From Flavobacteriales bacterium UBA1993 (GTDB lineage: Bacteria; Bacteroidota; Bacteroidia; Flavobacteriales_G; Salibacteraceae): a stretch of DNA of 60,927 nt. Positions 43,620 to 52,778 of the stretch are shown piece after piece. The stretch covers positions 1-60,927 of the forward strand of contig DDCZ01000047.1 of assembly GCA_002336485.1 (NCBI GenBank), written 5' to 3'. A model generated the notes under the pieces. It did not search any database and was not told the origin of the DNA. It was given only the letters and a program-made list of their open reading frames with translations. Each line of letters opens with the position of its first letter. The stretch's first letter is position 1. Both the position numbers and the translations under genes were made by a program.

Positions 43620-43627
43620 CAAAAGTA
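43620..43627 (-). promoter_or_regulatory. Putative -7 box of pheT
   Basis: TACTTTTG on the minus strand (consensus TAnnTTTG), 18 bases before the GTG start of pheT. No matching -33 TTG. Confidence 0.4.
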
Positions 43628-43748
43628 AGAATTGGCGGTGCTCTAACAGTATTGCATCTCGACTAAATGCAATAGCACTTTGCGCGCTCATTTCGAAATG
43701 TGATATCAGAATAAAACTGAAATTTGATTCCTGAAATTGATATTGGCC

Positions 43749-44474
43749 ATGCAACAGATTTATGAGAACTATACAAACGAAGATTTCCTTGTTTGGCAAA
43801 CCCTGTTCGGTCGCCAATGGCACAATCTGCAAGCGAAATCGTCTCGAGTGTATCTCGACTGTCTATCGCGAATGGGCAACGTATTGAATGCGGATCGCAT
43901 CCCTCGATTCGAGGAATTGAATCAGTCATTGACCGCCGCAACGGGTTGGTCAATCGAAGTTGTACCAGGCCTGATTCCAGTTGATGCTTTTTTCGAATTT
44001 CTATCAAAGAAGAAATTTTGTTCGTCCACATGGGTGCGCAACATGTCTCGGCTTGACTACTTGGATGAGCCCGACATGTTTCATGATATTTTTGGTCACA
44101 CACCAATGATCATTTTGCCAGAATATGCCCGATTCATGGAACAATTTGGCAAGCTTGGAGTCAAACACAATGGCAACGAAAAAATCGTCAAGGGATTACA
44201 GAACCTATATTGGTATACCATCGAATTTGGATTGATCAAAGGCCACAATGGGCTTGAATGTTATGGCGCAGGCATCGCCTCTTCATTTGGTGAAACAAAC
44301 CATGTGTTTAAGGAGCTTGTGGAAATCAAGCCCTTTGATATTGCCGAAATATTGTTGCGAGACTTCGTGAACACAGAGATTCAAAACACCTACTATGCCT
44401 TAGAATCTTTTGACCAGCTTTACGGTTGCTTGGATAATATTGAGCAGCATTTTTCCAATCACATTGAGCCGTGA
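43749..44474 (+). CDS. phhA: Phenylalanine 4-monooxygenase
   Basis: 241 residues, the size of bacterial single-domain aromatic amino acid hydroxylases. Iron ligands His112 and His117 (DMFHDIFGHTPM) and Glu159 (NLYWYTIEFGLI) are all present, as is the pterin-binding region (VPGLIPVDAFFEFLS). It converts phenylalanine to tyrosine using tetrahydropterin and O2. I chose the ATG at 43749 over a TTG four codons upstream. It is divergent from pheT, so two users of phenylalanine share an upstream region. Its stop overlaps the GTG of the next gene (GTGA). Confidence 0.93.
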   Translation: MQQIYENYTNEDFLVWQTLFGRQWHNLQAKSSRVYLDCLSRMGNVLNADRIPRFEELNQSLTAATGWSIEVVPGLIPVDAFFEFLSKKKFCSSTWVRNMSRLDYLDEPDMFHDIFGHTPMIILPEYARFMEQFGKLGVKHNGNEKIVKGLQNLYWYTIEFGLIKGHNGLECYGAGIASSFGETNHVFKELVEIKPFDIAEILLRDFVNTEIQNTYYALESFDQLYGCLDNIEQHFSNHIEP

Positions 44475-45109
44475 AAATCTATGCCATAAGCGGGCTCGGC
44501 GCAGATGAACGAGTCTTCCAATTTCTAGATCTCCCTATGGAATTGGTCTGTATAAAATGGGCGCCATGGAATGGGCATAACCTCCAATCGTATGCAAAAC
44601 TGCTGTGCGAACAAATCGATACATCCGAACGATTTGTGCTCATGGGTGTAAGTTTTGGAGGAATAGTGGCCGTTGAAATGAATCAGTTTTGTGCGCCCGA
44701 AAAAACCATCTTGATCTCAAGTGCCGAAACATGGAAGGATTTGCCATCTTGGTATTTTCTTCTGTCTAGTATTCATCTCATTCGGTTTCTTCCCCCTGCT
44801 CTTTTTAACCTTCCACGACCTTTGGCAAATTTTCTATTTGGGGCCAAAAACAAGGTTTTGCTCGATCAAATTTTGAACGATACAGATCTAGATTTTGTCA
44901 AATGGAGCATGGGGCAAATAAGAATTTGGCGCTCAGACTCTAGGCTAGATAAATGTGTTCGGATTCATGGAAGCGCAGATCGAGTCATTCCCCTAAAACT
45001 TGGGTCGCGTATCAGGGTTATCCCTGGTGGGCACCATTTTATGATTGTGGATGAGGTTGCCAACGTCCAATCGAGCATCATATCTGAGGTTGCAAGCTTA
45101 AACGCGTAA
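44471..45109 (+). CDS. Alpha/beta hydrolase
   Basis: 212 residues. Nucleophile elbow GVSFGG (Ser about 59), acid HGSADRVIP (Asp) and His in GGHHFMIV complete a catalytic triad. The N-terminus MKIYAISGLGADERVFQFL is typical of a small Bacteroidota esterase-like subfamily. The start is GTG overlapping the phhA stop, so expression is coupled to phenylalanine hydroxylase. No substrate can be deduced, and no signal peptide is present. Confidence 0.8.
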   Translation: MKIYAISGLGADERVFQFLDLPMELVCIKWAPWNGHNLQSYAKLLCEQIDTSERFVLMGVSFGGIVAVEMNQFCAPEKTILISSAETWKDLPSWYFLLSSIHLIRFLPPALFNLPRPLANFLFGAKNKVLLDQILNDTDLDFVKWSMGQIRIWRSDSRLDKCVRIHGSADRVIPLKLGSRIRVIPGGHHFMIVDEVANVQSSIISEVASLNA

Positions 45110-45146
45110 ATACCGAAACACACCATCTTTAAATCCTTGGAGGTTT

Positions 45147-45154
45147 TACATTTG
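45147..45154 (+). promoter_or_regulatory. Putative -7 box, near-leaderless
   Basis: TACATTTG ends only four bases before the ATG of the MORN-type lipoprotein at 45159. If real, the mRNA would begin at or inside the start codon; the site is therefore doubtful. Confidence 0.25.
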
Positions 45155-45158
45155 CCGC

Positions 45159-45581
45159 ATGAAATATTCTTTAGCCCTTATTGCAATTTCTCTGATGTTT
45201 AGCGCATGCACGAATGAGCCAGAGCGTGTTGTAGAAAGTGAATGGACACCCGAACAACCAAAGCTTGTTGCCTTTTTTTTGGAGGAAAACGATGTCAAAT
45301 TCAAGCAGAGTGAAGAGAAGTATTACGAAGATGGAGCAATGGAATACAGCGGCTCATATGACATCGAAGGAAATCGACACGGCGAGTGGAAGTACTATTA
45401 TACCAACGGAAACATTTGGAGCGTCGGTAACTATGCAAATGGAGCCAAAACAGGGGTAAAGCAAGTTTATTGGCCAGAAGGAAAAATGCGATACGAGGGT
45501 TTTTTTACTGATGATTTGAAAAGCGGTCACTGGAAGTTTTATGACAAGGATGGCTCACTCATCGAAGAAATGGACTACTAG
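45159..45581 (+). CDS. MORN-type (YwqK-like) repeat lipoprotein
   Basis: 140 residues. Lipoprotein signal with Cys at 17 (LMFSACTNEP). The C-terminal half contains three MORN/YwqK-like repeats: YYEDGAMEYSGSYDIEGNRH, GEWKYYYTNGNIWSVGNYAN and YWPEGKMRYEGFFTDDLKSG. These beta-hairpin repeats mediate binding and are common in Bacteroidota lipoproteins. It is probably attached to the outer membrane. The function is unknown. Confidence 0.75.
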   Translation: MKYSLALIAISLMFSACTNEPERVVESEWTPEQPKLVAFFLEENDVKFKQSEEKYYEDGAMEYSGSYDIEGNRHGEWKYYYTNGNIWSVGNYANGAKTGVKQVYWPEGKMRYEGFFTDDLKSGHWKFYDKDGSLIEEMDY

Positions 45582-45635
45582 ACCAATCAGCTTATTTGAT
45601 TTCGGACTATCCCTCAATATCGATTTAGATGCTGG

Positions 45636-45667
45636 GGTGGACGTTATATTTCGAGTAAATATCCACC
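45636..45667. other. Bulged hairpin upstream of rfbB
   Basis: GGTGG...ATATTT-loop-AAATAT-CCACC folds into a stem with a 5-base bulge on the left arm. It lies 30 bases before the dehydratase start. It has no T run, so it is not an obvious terminator; a leader structure is possible. Confidence 0.3.
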
Positions 45668-45696
45668 TTCGCAACGTTCAATTCATTTAATATATC

Positions 45697-46710
45697 ATGC
45701 GGACATTACTAATAACAGGAGGTGCTGGGTTCATTGGTTCTAACCTCGTCACACACATACTTGAAACTCGAGACGATGTTAAGATCATCAATCTTGACGC
45801 CCTCACTTATGCGAGTGATTTGAACAATCTTAAAACTATTGCGGATCACCCAAACTACCTGTTTGTTGAGGGTGACATTAGAAACCGAGAACTGGTTGAC
45901 GGACTTTTTGAAGAGCACGACATTCAAGGCGTAATGCACTTGGCGGCTGAGTCGCACGTGGACAATTCCATCTCTAACCCATCTATATTTATTGAAACCA
46001 ATGTAAATGGCACGTTCAACCTGGTAGATGCCGCATATAAGCATTGGATGGACAAGCCGTTCGCTTACAAAGCTGGATATGAAAACTGCCGTTTTTTACA
46101 CGTAAGCACGGATGAGGTATACGGTACACTTGGCGAAACCGGTCTCTTTACAGAAGAAACACCATATGCCCCAAATTCCCCGTACAGCGCTTCGAAAGCG
46201 AGCAGCGACCACATTATTCGGAGCTACCATCACACGTATGGCCTGAATACGGTTATTACTAACTGCTCCAATAATTACGGGCCCAACCAACACAATGAGA
46301 AGCTAATCCCAACTGTGATTCGCAAGGCGCTTCATGGAGAGCATATTCCGATCTATGGCGATGGAAGCAATATTCGAGATTGGCTATATGTGCTCGACCA
46401 TTGTAAAGGCATCGAGTTGGCATACATGGAAGGAAAAGCTGGGCACTGTTATAATATCGGTGGTCGAAATGAGCGAAACAACAACCAAATTGCGCACACC
46501 ATTTGCACACTATTGGATGCGCATAAGCCCAAGGATTCAGGAAGCTACAAGGATCAAATACGCTTCGTAGAAGACCGAGCAGGCCATGATTTCAGGTATG
46601 CCATCGATGCAACAAAAATTGAAGGTGATTTAGGGTGGAATGCAAAAGAAAATTTTGAATCTGGGATCCTGAAGACAATAGAGTGGTACGCAGCAAAGTA
46701 CTCAGGCTAA
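45697..46710 (+). CDS. rfbB: dTDP-glucose 4,6-dehydratase
   Basis: 337 residues, extended SDR. NAD motif GGAGFIGSNLVTH (residues 7-19), catalytic Thr-Asp-Glu in STDEVYGTL, Tyr-x3-Lys in NSPYSASKASSDH, and the RmlB-specific YGPNQHNEKLIPTVI and YGDGSNIRDWLYV. It makes dTDP-4-keto-6-deoxyglucose, the precursor of dTDP-rhamnose and other deoxysugars of surface polysaccharides. RmlA, RmlC and RmlD are not adjacent. It is followed 60 bases later by the primase gene. Confidence 0.93.
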   Translation: MRTLLITGGAGFIGSNLVTHILETRDDVKIINLDALTYASDLNNLKTIADHPNYLFVEGDIRNRELVDGLFEEHDIQGVMHLAAESHVDNSISNPSIFIETNVNGTFNLVDAAYKHWMDKPFAYKAGYENCRFLHVSTDEVYGTLGETGLFTEETPYAPNSPYSASKASSDHIIRSYHHTYGLNTVITNCSNNYGPNQHNEKLIPTVIRKALHGEHIPIYGDGSNIRDWLYVLDHCKGIELAYMEGKAGHCYNIGGRNERNNNQIAHTICTLLDAHKPKDSGSYKDQIRFVEDRAGHDFRYAIDATKIEGDLGWNAKENFESGILKTIEWYAAKYSG

Positions 46711-46770
46711 CCAATTTCGCTGAATATTGATTCTCCGAAATGGCTCGTTGAATCTTACTTTCGTTACTCG

Positions 46771-48717
46771 ATGATTCCTCCTCAAAAAATTGACGAAATA
46801 ATGAACGCCGCTCGCATTGACGAGGTAATCGGCGAATTCGTTAATCTAAAAAAATCGGGATCAAGTCTAAAGGGACTGAGTCCTTGGGGCGACGAAAAGA
46901 CACCATCCTTCATGGTTAGTCCTGCCAAGGGAATCTTCAAAGATTTTAGTTCAGGAAAAGGTGGTAACGTCGTCACGTTCCTGATGGAACATGAGCACTT
47001 CAACTACCCTGAAGCGCTTCGATGGCTTGCTCAACGCTACAACATTGAACTTGAAGAGGAAAAGCCAACACCAGAGATGGAGGAAGCGCGCAACGAGCGT
47101 GAAAGCCTCTATGTGATTAACGAATTCGCTAGTCAATGGTTTGCTGGTCAACTTTGGGAACAAGAAGAAGGCAAAACCATTGGCCTCAGCTATTTCAAGG
47201 AGCGTGGTTTTAATGAAAGCATCATCAAAAAATTTCAGCTTGGCTACAACCCAGATTCCTATCAAGCTTTCACGGATGTTGCTACCGAAAAGGGATACAA
47301 GGAAGAGTATCTACTGAGAACAGGATTAGTCAAGCAAAAAAACGAGCGCAAATACGACGGATACAAAGGTCGAGTGATGTTCCCAATTCAAAACCTCAGC
47401 GGTCGAACCATTGGTTTTGGAGGTAGAACATTGAAGGCGGATAAGAACATTCCGAAGTACATCAATTCGCCTGAAAGCCCAATCTACGATAAGAGCAATT
47501 CGCTGTATGGATTGTATTTCGCCAAAGGAGCGATTTCGAAGGAGGACAATTGTTATTTGGTAGAGGGCTATACCGATGTATTATCCTTTCACCAGAAGCA
47601 GATTGAGAATACCGTAGCATCGTCAGGAACAGCATTGACGAAGGATCAAGTCAAACTTATTTCGCGTTACACCCAAAACATCACGCTTGTTTATGATGGC
47701 GATAAGGCCGGAATAAAGGCGAGCATGCGTGGCATCGATTTAATTCTCGAACAGGGCATGCATGTAAAGGTGATCATGCTACCAGACGGTCATGATCCAG
47801 ATTCCTTTAGTAAAGAGCATGATAAGATGGAGGTGCGGGAGTATTTGGAGGCAAGTGCACGCGACTTTATAGGCTTCAAGGCCGACCTCCTTATGGAGGA
47901 AGCCAAGGGCGATCCGATTAAAACTAACGATGTAATTCATGCTATGGTAGAGAGCATTGCGCTCATACCCGACACCATTTTACGTTCCATATATATTAGT
48001 GAGTGCAGCCGGCTCATGCATGTCGGAGAAACAGCCCTGATAAGCGAGCTGAATAAAGCGCTTCGAAAGCATCACCGCCAAAGCAATCGCTTTAGGGGTA
48101 ATGACGAAATGGTGGAGCCACCGGTCATTGACACTAACTTTCAGGAAGAACCAAAGCTTACTGAGGATACGGTAGAATATCAAGAGCGTGACCTATTGCG
48201 GCTAATGATAAACTATCATGACCAGGTCTTTGCACCAGAATTGCCCACGGAGGAATTTCCGGAACCCGAAGAATTTAACGTACTCGAATTTATTCTAGAC
48301 GAAATTGAAGGCGACAACATTGTTTTCGAATCTGAAAAATTTAGGTTGTTGTTTGTCGAAATCTCTGTTCGATACGAAGAGAGTGGCTTCGACCAAAATC
48401 ATTTTATTCAACATCCAAACAGTGACATACAAGGTTTGTTTGTCGACCTCCTCTCCTCTCCTTATAGTCTGGATAATTGGGAGCGAAAAGAGATTATCGT
48501 AGAAAGCGAAGAAGACAAAATGCGCAGAGCCGTCATCGAAGGCATCTACGCTTACAAATCAAAGCGCGTGGAACGTATGATCAAGGAAAACCAGCAAATA
48601 ATGAAAGATCAAATGACGCTCGGCGGTGACGTAGAGGAGCATTTGAAAAAACAAATCAAACTCGAAGAAATCAAACGCGAAATAAATCGCATGCTGGGGA
48701 GGACAGTTTTACATTAG
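46771..48717 (+). CDS. dnaG: DNA primase with degenerate zinc-binding domain
   Basis: 648 residues. The N-terminal domain aligns with the primase zinc ribbon, but all four metal ligands are replaced. Where E. coli has CPFHNEKTPSF and HCFGCGAHGN, this protein has SPWGDEKTPSF (37-47) and KDFSSGKGGN (57-66): Ser37, Gly40, Asp58 and Ser61. The catalytic core and TOPRIM domain are intact (YLVEGYTDVLSFHQ with the Glu; LVYDGDKAGIKA with Asp-x-Asp). The C-terminal helicase-binding region is divergent. I recall the same SSGKGGN variant in other Flavobacteriia, so it is lineage-typical, not decay. It makes RNA primers for replication. Confidence 0.92.
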   Translation: MIPPQKIDEIMNAARIDEVIGEFVNLKKSGSSLKGLSPWGDEKTPSFMVSPAKGIFKDFSSGKGGNVVTFLMEHEHFNYPEALRWLAQRYNIELEEEKPTPEMEEARNERESLYVINEFASQWFAGQLWEQEEGKTIGLSYFKERGFNESIIKKFQLGYNPDSYQAFTDVATEKGYKEEYLLRTGLVKQKNERKYDGYKGRVMFPIQNLSGRTIGFGGRTLKADKNIPKYINSPESPIYDKSNSLYGLYFAKGAISKEDNCYLVEGYTDVLSFHQKQIENTVASSGTALTKDQVKLISRYTQNITLVYDGDKAGIKASMRGIDLILEQGMHVKVIMLPDGHDPDSFSKEHDKMEVREYLEASARDFIGFKADLLMEEAKGDPIKTNDVIHAMVESIALIPDTILRSIYISECSRLMHVGETALISELNKALRKHHRQSNRFRGNDEMVEPPVIDTNFQEEPKLTEDTVEYQERDLLRLMINYHDQVFAPELPTEEFPEPEEFNVLEFILDEIEGDNIVFESEKFRLLFVEISVRYEESGFDQNHFIQHPNSDIQGLFVDLLSSPYSLDNWERKEIIVESEEDKMRRAVIEGIYAYKSKRVERMIKENQQIMKDQMTLGGDVEEHLKKQIKLEEIKREINRMLGRTVLH

Positions 48718-48722
48718 ACACC

Positions 48723-49562
48723 ATGGAGCAACTACGCGAAATACTAGAAATAGAGCTGTTAGTGTACCGAGATTTTCACCTCTCCGTACTTGATGTGATT
48801 ATTGTTATTGGACTGTTCATGTTTACATGGATTGGTCTCAAAATCTTCAAGTTGTTTGTCCATCGAGCTATTAAAAAGCGGCAATGGATGGATCGTTCTT
48901 CGCTATATGCGTTGCATAAATTGATTTCCTATTTTGCCTACACCTTAACCACAATTATTGCGCTCGAAGCAGTAGGGATCGACCTTACAGTGATCATGGC
49001 AGGATCGGCCGCATTGCTTGTTGGCCTTGGTTTAGGTGTGCAACAAATCTTTAATGACTTTACTTCCGGAATAATATTACTGTTTGGAGGAACCGTGCGT
49101 GTTGGTGACATCGTGGAGTTTAATGACACTGTTGGAAAGGTCATTGAAATTGACTTTAGAACCAGTAAAATCAAAACGAGGGACGACATCACCCTTATTG
49201 TTCCAAACAGCAAGTTGGTTTCTGATAACGTCATTAACTGGACAGAAGGCGATAAAAGAACCAGATTTCACATTGATGTTGGCGTAGCCTATGGATCAGA
49301 CACTGAACTCGTCAAAAACGTTCTATTGGGCGTTGCTGGTAGTGACTCAACAATTAAAGAAGCCGGCCCGATCAGCGTTCAATTCACTGATTTTGGAGAC
49401 TCTTCGCTAAACTTTCGCCTACTCTTCTGGGCCGAAAACACATGGGAAATCGAATTCATGAAAAGTGAACTGCGCTTCAAAATTGATCACGAGTTTAAGG
49501 CCAACAACATTCGCATTCCATTTCCTCAGCGTGACGTGCACATATTTGAACAACCAAAATGA
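48723..49562 (+). CDS. MscS-type mechanosensitive channel
   Basis: 279 residues. Three hydrophobic helices lie in the first 120 residues; the pore-lining TM3 is ALLVGLGLGVQQIFNDFTSG, with the Gly/Ala packing typical of MscS. The beta domain (GTVRVGDIVEFNDTVGKVIE; TRDDITLIVPNSKLVSDNVI) and the C-terminal alpha/beta cage follow. It releases osmolytes from the cytoplasm during hypo-osmotic shock. It starts 5 bases after dnaG and overlaps the next gene by four bases (ATGA). Confidence 0.92.
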   Translation: MEQLREILEIELLVYRDFHLSVLDVIIVIGLFMFTWIGLKIFKLFVHRAIKKRQWMDRSSLYALHKLISYFAYTLTTIIALEAVGIDLTVIMAGSAALLVGLGLGVQQIFNDFTSGIILLFGGTVRVGDIVEFNDTVGKVIEIDFRTSKIKTRDDITLIVPNSKLVSDNVINWTEGDKRTRFHIDVGVAYGSDTELVKNVLLGVAGSDSTIKEAGPISVQFTDFGDSSLNFRLLFWAENTWEIEFMKSELRFKIDHEFKANNIRIPFPQRDVHIFEQPK

Positions 49563-49993
49563 AGCTTCTAATTCCATTTATTTTTTGCGCTGTATCCTCC
49601 ATTTGCCTTGGTCAGAAAACAAACAACCTCGCTCTTGATGGCAAGGTGATCGATCACGAAGCCCATGCGATTGTGAACGCAAGTGTTGAACTGATTGATG
49701 AAGACGGTAAAAGAATTTGGGCCCAAAAGACAGACCGTGACGGTTCATTTAAAGTATATATAGACTTCGAGCATAAATATGAACTTGTTTTCTCCAATCT
49801 CGGATGTCAATCTAAATCCCTCTTAATCAACACGTTTGGCGTAAGCTGTGGAGGTCAAGAATGGGGGTATGAATATGGAGGGTTTAACGTTAAGCTTGAA
49901 CAATCCAAAGTACCGACCCAAACAATTCGAGTGGCAGAAATCTACTACGACCCAAACATCCAAAACTTCGATTTCCGATTATTACAGCATTAA
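49559..49993 (+). CDS. Exported carboxypeptidase-regulatory-like protein
   Basis: 144 residues with a signal peptide (IPFIFCAVSSICLGQ). The mature part is one carboxypeptidase-regulatory-like (CarboxypepD_reg) beta sandwich: LALDGKVIDHEAHAIVNASV, WAQKTDRDGSFKVYIDFEHK. Such free-standing domains occur often in Bacteroidota envelopes; no enzyme activity is expected. It is translationally coupled to the MscS gene. Confidence 0.75.
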   Translation: MKLLIPFIFCAVSSICLGQKTNNLALDGKVIDHEAHAIVNASVELIDEDGKRIWAQKTDRDGSFKVYIDFEHKYELVFSNLGCQSKSLLINTFGVSCGGQEWGYEYGGFNVKLEQSKVPTQTIRVAEIYYDPNIQNFDFRLLQH

Positions 49994-50040
49994 AAAGGCA
50001 ACCAATCGATCACCTTTTCTAAGGTCTATATGCTCTTTGG

Positions 50041-51159
50041 TCAATGCGTAATCTGCACCTTCTCCAATTTCACAATCCCTCCATTCGCATCGGTAATCTG
50101 CAAGAGATATGTTCCTGCGGGCAATTCACTCAAATCAATGGAGGCGGATGTCGTTTGTTCCTTTTGTTGCAACACAGTCTTAGCGTTCACGTCATACAAC
50201 GTTGCATCCCATGTTCCATCGAGCGTGGTTTTGACTGTTAGGTAATCCGAAGTTGGATTTGGGAAAACTTCCATTGAGTTTGCCGCTGATTCATTCACTC
50301 CTACGGGCCATGTCGGCACCGCCAACAAGTAAGATATGTTAGAATCTGGGTTTCCGAGTGAATCAAAGTCAATTTGAGCCACAAACAAATCTGCGGAGGC
50401 GTTATCTGACCACCACTTGTAAGAACCATCTGTTGCCGTATCGTAGTTCACCGAGTCAAGGAATGTTAGCATCAAAGGAGTATATGGCCTCCATTCGCCG
50501 TTAAAAAAGCAGTCTCCTGAAGACCTAATTTTCGCCACGGTCTTTTGCCTTATGCAGTTGTACGAACCCTGTGGAAGTTGCACCTCGCCCCAAGCATCAA
50601 TTTCATTATAGAACGAAAACGAAATTTTTGCTCTTAGAGAGTCAACAAAAGGATGTGGCCCAATGCTGTCAAGGTCGACTCCCCAATAATTACTCTGAAC
50701 TTGTGTGAACAAGTCCGACTCAAATGTTGTTCCCATTGTGGCTGGAAATTGCATGAATCGCCACTTACCGTCTAATTCACCGGGAACAGGATTTCCTATG
50801 CTGTCGTATTCAACAATTCCAACGATATCAAGATACGTGCTGGTCTGCTTAAAGAATAGATGGATGCTATCCTCCTCAAGGTCGTTTCCAACAAAATCTG
50901 CATCTGGATACATCGAACTTAATGGCGCCGTTGAAGGGTCTTCTAAGAAAATTCCATCTGGCTTTTGTTCTTCTAAATTGGTAAAATCCCAGACTTGGTT
51001 TCCAACTGCGCTGCCTAAGTCAAGAAAAGCTGCATGGGTGGTGTCTTCCCCCATTATGACAGTATCTCCTAAGGTTGCAATATAGGTGCTGTTCACCGTT
51101 ACCTGAGCAACAGCTGAAATCGACATCAAGTTGATCGCTAATAATATTGCTTTTTTCAT
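50041..51159 (-). CDS. T9SS type A cargo protein
   Basis: 372 residues with a signal peptide (AILLAINLMSISAVAQ). A beta-rich central region (about 20-280) with WDFTNLEEQKPDG and GKWRFMQFPATMGTTFES has no family I can name; similar arrangements occur in other type A cargo. The C-terminal type A sorting domain is clear (MEVFPNPTSDYLTVKTTLDG ... LPAGTYLLQITDANG and VKLEKVQI). It is predicted to be exported through T9SS, with unknown function. It is divergent from the ALDH7-type gene across about 90 bases. Confidence 0.8.
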   Translation of the reverse strand: MKKAILLAINLMSISAVAQVTVNSTYIATLGDTVIMGEDTTHAAFLDLGSAVGNQVWDFTNLEEQKPDGIFLEDPSTAPLSSMYPDADFVGNDLEEDSIHLFFKQTSTYLDIVGIVEYDSIGNPVPGELDGKWRFMQFPATMGTTFESDLFTQVQSNYWGVDLDSIGPHPFVDSLRAKISFSFYNEIDAWGEVQLPQGSYNCIRQKTVAKIRSSGDCFFNGEWRPYTPLMLTFLDSVNYDTATDGSYKWWSDNASADLFVAQIDFDSLGNPDSNISYLLAVPTWPVGVNESAANSMEVFPNPTSDYLTVKTTLDGTWDATLYDVNAKTVLQQKEQTTSASIDLSELPAGTYLLQITDANGGIVKLEKVQITH

Positions 51160-51205
51160 AATCCGTTCATTTTTAGTGTACTAAATCTAATCCGTTTTTT
51201 GTCTT

Positions 51206-51233
51206 TTGTACGTCCCTCACAGTTCTACTTTTG
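51206..51233 (+). promoter_or_regulatory. Promoter of the ALDH7-type gene
   Basis: TTG (51206-51208), 17 bases, then TACTTTTG (51226-51233): a full match to the Bacteroidota TTG-N17-23-TAnnTTTG consensus. The ATG is 18 bases downstream of the -7 box. Confidence 0.6.
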
Positions 51234-51251
51234 CCCAAACGAATGTGAACT

Positions 51252-52778
51252 ATGAAAGATTTTTTAAAAGAACTTGGACTAAATGAGGTCAATGAAGGAA
51301 CATCCACGGGACAGCAATGGCTACACTCAGATGGAACCGTCTTTGAATCATTCTCGCCTACAGACGGAAAAAAGATAGGTGAGGTAAAGGGGAGTTCAAA
51401 TGACAATTATCAGGCAGTAGTTGCACAAGCGGTAAAAGCATTTCCTGAATGGCGTATGTGGCCGGCCCCATTACGTGGCGAAGTAGTGCGCCAAATAGGT
51501 GAAGCACTGCGAGAAAAAAAGGACGCATTAGGTAAACTGGTGAGTTATGAAATGGGCAAGAGCCTACAAGAAGGCCTAGGCGAAGTTCAAGAGATGATCG
51601 ACATATGTGACTTTGCCGTTGGTTTGTCACGTCAGCTACACGGTTTGACCATGCACAGCGAACGTCCTAAGCATAGAATGTATGAGCAGTATCATCCACT
51701 GGGGGTTGTAGGAATTATTTCGGCATTCAACTTTCCGGTTGCCGTTTGGGCATGGAATAGTATGATGGCTTGGGTTTGTGGCGATGTTTGCGTCTGGAAG
51801 CCTTCAGAAAAGGTTCCATTATGTGCGGTGGCCTGTATGAATATTGTAGCTGAAGTTTTTGAACGAAATAATGTTCCAGAAGGAGTGAATGGCCTCGTAG
51901 TCGGCGATTACAAGATCGGTGAATTGATGACAAGTGATTCACGCGTGCCGTTGATCTCCGCCACCGGATCGATTCGAATGGGTAAAAAAGTTGGTGAGGC
52001 CGTCGGTAAACGACTCGCTAAATCTATCCTTGAATTAGGAGGAAACAACGCAATCATCATTAGTGAGGATGCCGATTTCAAAATCGCCATTCCAGGAATC
52101 GTTTTTGGCGCCGTTGGAACATGTGGTCAGCGTTGCACATCTACACGCAGACTGATTATACATGAGTCTATGTATGATAAAGTGAAGGACACGTTGGTGA
52201 AGGCATACGGACAACTTCGCATCGGAGATCCACTGGATTCAAACAACCACGTTGGGCCACTCATCGATACAGACGCTGTTGCCACATATTCGGCGGCACT
52301 TGAAACTGTGAAATCATCTGGAGGCAACCTTCTCGTCGCAGGCGGCGTGCTTGATGGCCCTGGGTATGAAAGCGGATGTTACGTTAAGCCAGCGATTGCT
52401 GAAGCGCAGAATAGCTGGGAAATTGTACAAGAAGAGACGTTTGCACCCATTCTATATTTAATGAAATACAAGACGTTTGATGAAGCCTTGGCTCTTCAGA
52501 ATGGTGTGCGACAAGGGTTGAGTTCTGCTATCATGACCAACAACATGCGCGAAAGCGAAGTTTTCTTGAGTCATCAAGGATCAGATTGTGGAATCGCAAA
52601 CGTGAATATTGGAACAAGCGGTGCAGAAATCGGCGGTGCTTTTGGCGGCGAAAAAGAGACGGGCGGTGGACGTGAAAGTGGATCGGATGCTTGGAAAGCA
52701 TACATGAGACGACAAACGAACACGATCAATTGGGGCACTGAATTGCCCTTGGCTCAAGGAATCAAATTCGATCTATAG
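51252..52778 (+). CDS. ALDH7-type aldehyde dehydrogenase (aminoadipate semialdehyde)
   Basis: 508 residues, full ALDH fold. Catalytic Cys in GTCGQRCTSTRRL, Glu in SILELGGNNAI, cofactor loop ATGSIRMGKKV. The segments PKHRMYEQYHPLGVVGIISA and TNTINWGTELPLAQGIKF are typical of the ALDH7/antiquitin family, which oxidises alpha-aminoadipate semialdehyde (piperideine-6-carboxylate) in lysine catabolism. The activity is inferred from family. No lysine-degradation neighbours are present. The 3' end overlaps the Omp28-like gene by six bases. Confidence 0.88.
   Translation: MKDFLKELGLNEVNEGTSTGQQWLHSDGTVFESFSPTDGKKIGEVKGSSNDNYQAVVAQAVKAFPEWRMWPAPLRGEVVRQIGEALREKKDALGKLVSYEMGKSLQEGLGEVQEMIDICDFAVGLSRQLHGLTMHSERPKHRMYEQYHPLGVVGIISAFNFPVAVWAWNSMMAWVCGDVCVWKPSEKVPLCAVACMNIVAEVFERNNVPEGVNGLVVGDYKIGELMTSDSRVPLISATGSIRMGKKVGEAVGKRLAKSILELGGNNAIIISEDADFKIAIPGIVFGAVGTCGQRCTSTRRLIIHESMYDKVKDTLVKAYGQLRIGDPLDSNNHVGPLIDTDAVATYSAALETVKSSGGNLLVAGGVLDGPGYESGCYVKPAIAEAQNSWEIVQEETFAPILYLMKYKTFDEALALQNGVRQGLSSAIMTNNMRESEVFLSHQGSDCGIANVNIGTSGAEIGGAFGGEKETGGGRESGSDAWKAYMRRQTNTINWGTELPLAQGIKFDL

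Noticed and set aside
43663..44106. Minus-strand open frame opposite phenylalanine hydroxylase
   Set aside because: It overlaps the conserved iron-ligand region of phhA, and its product looks random.
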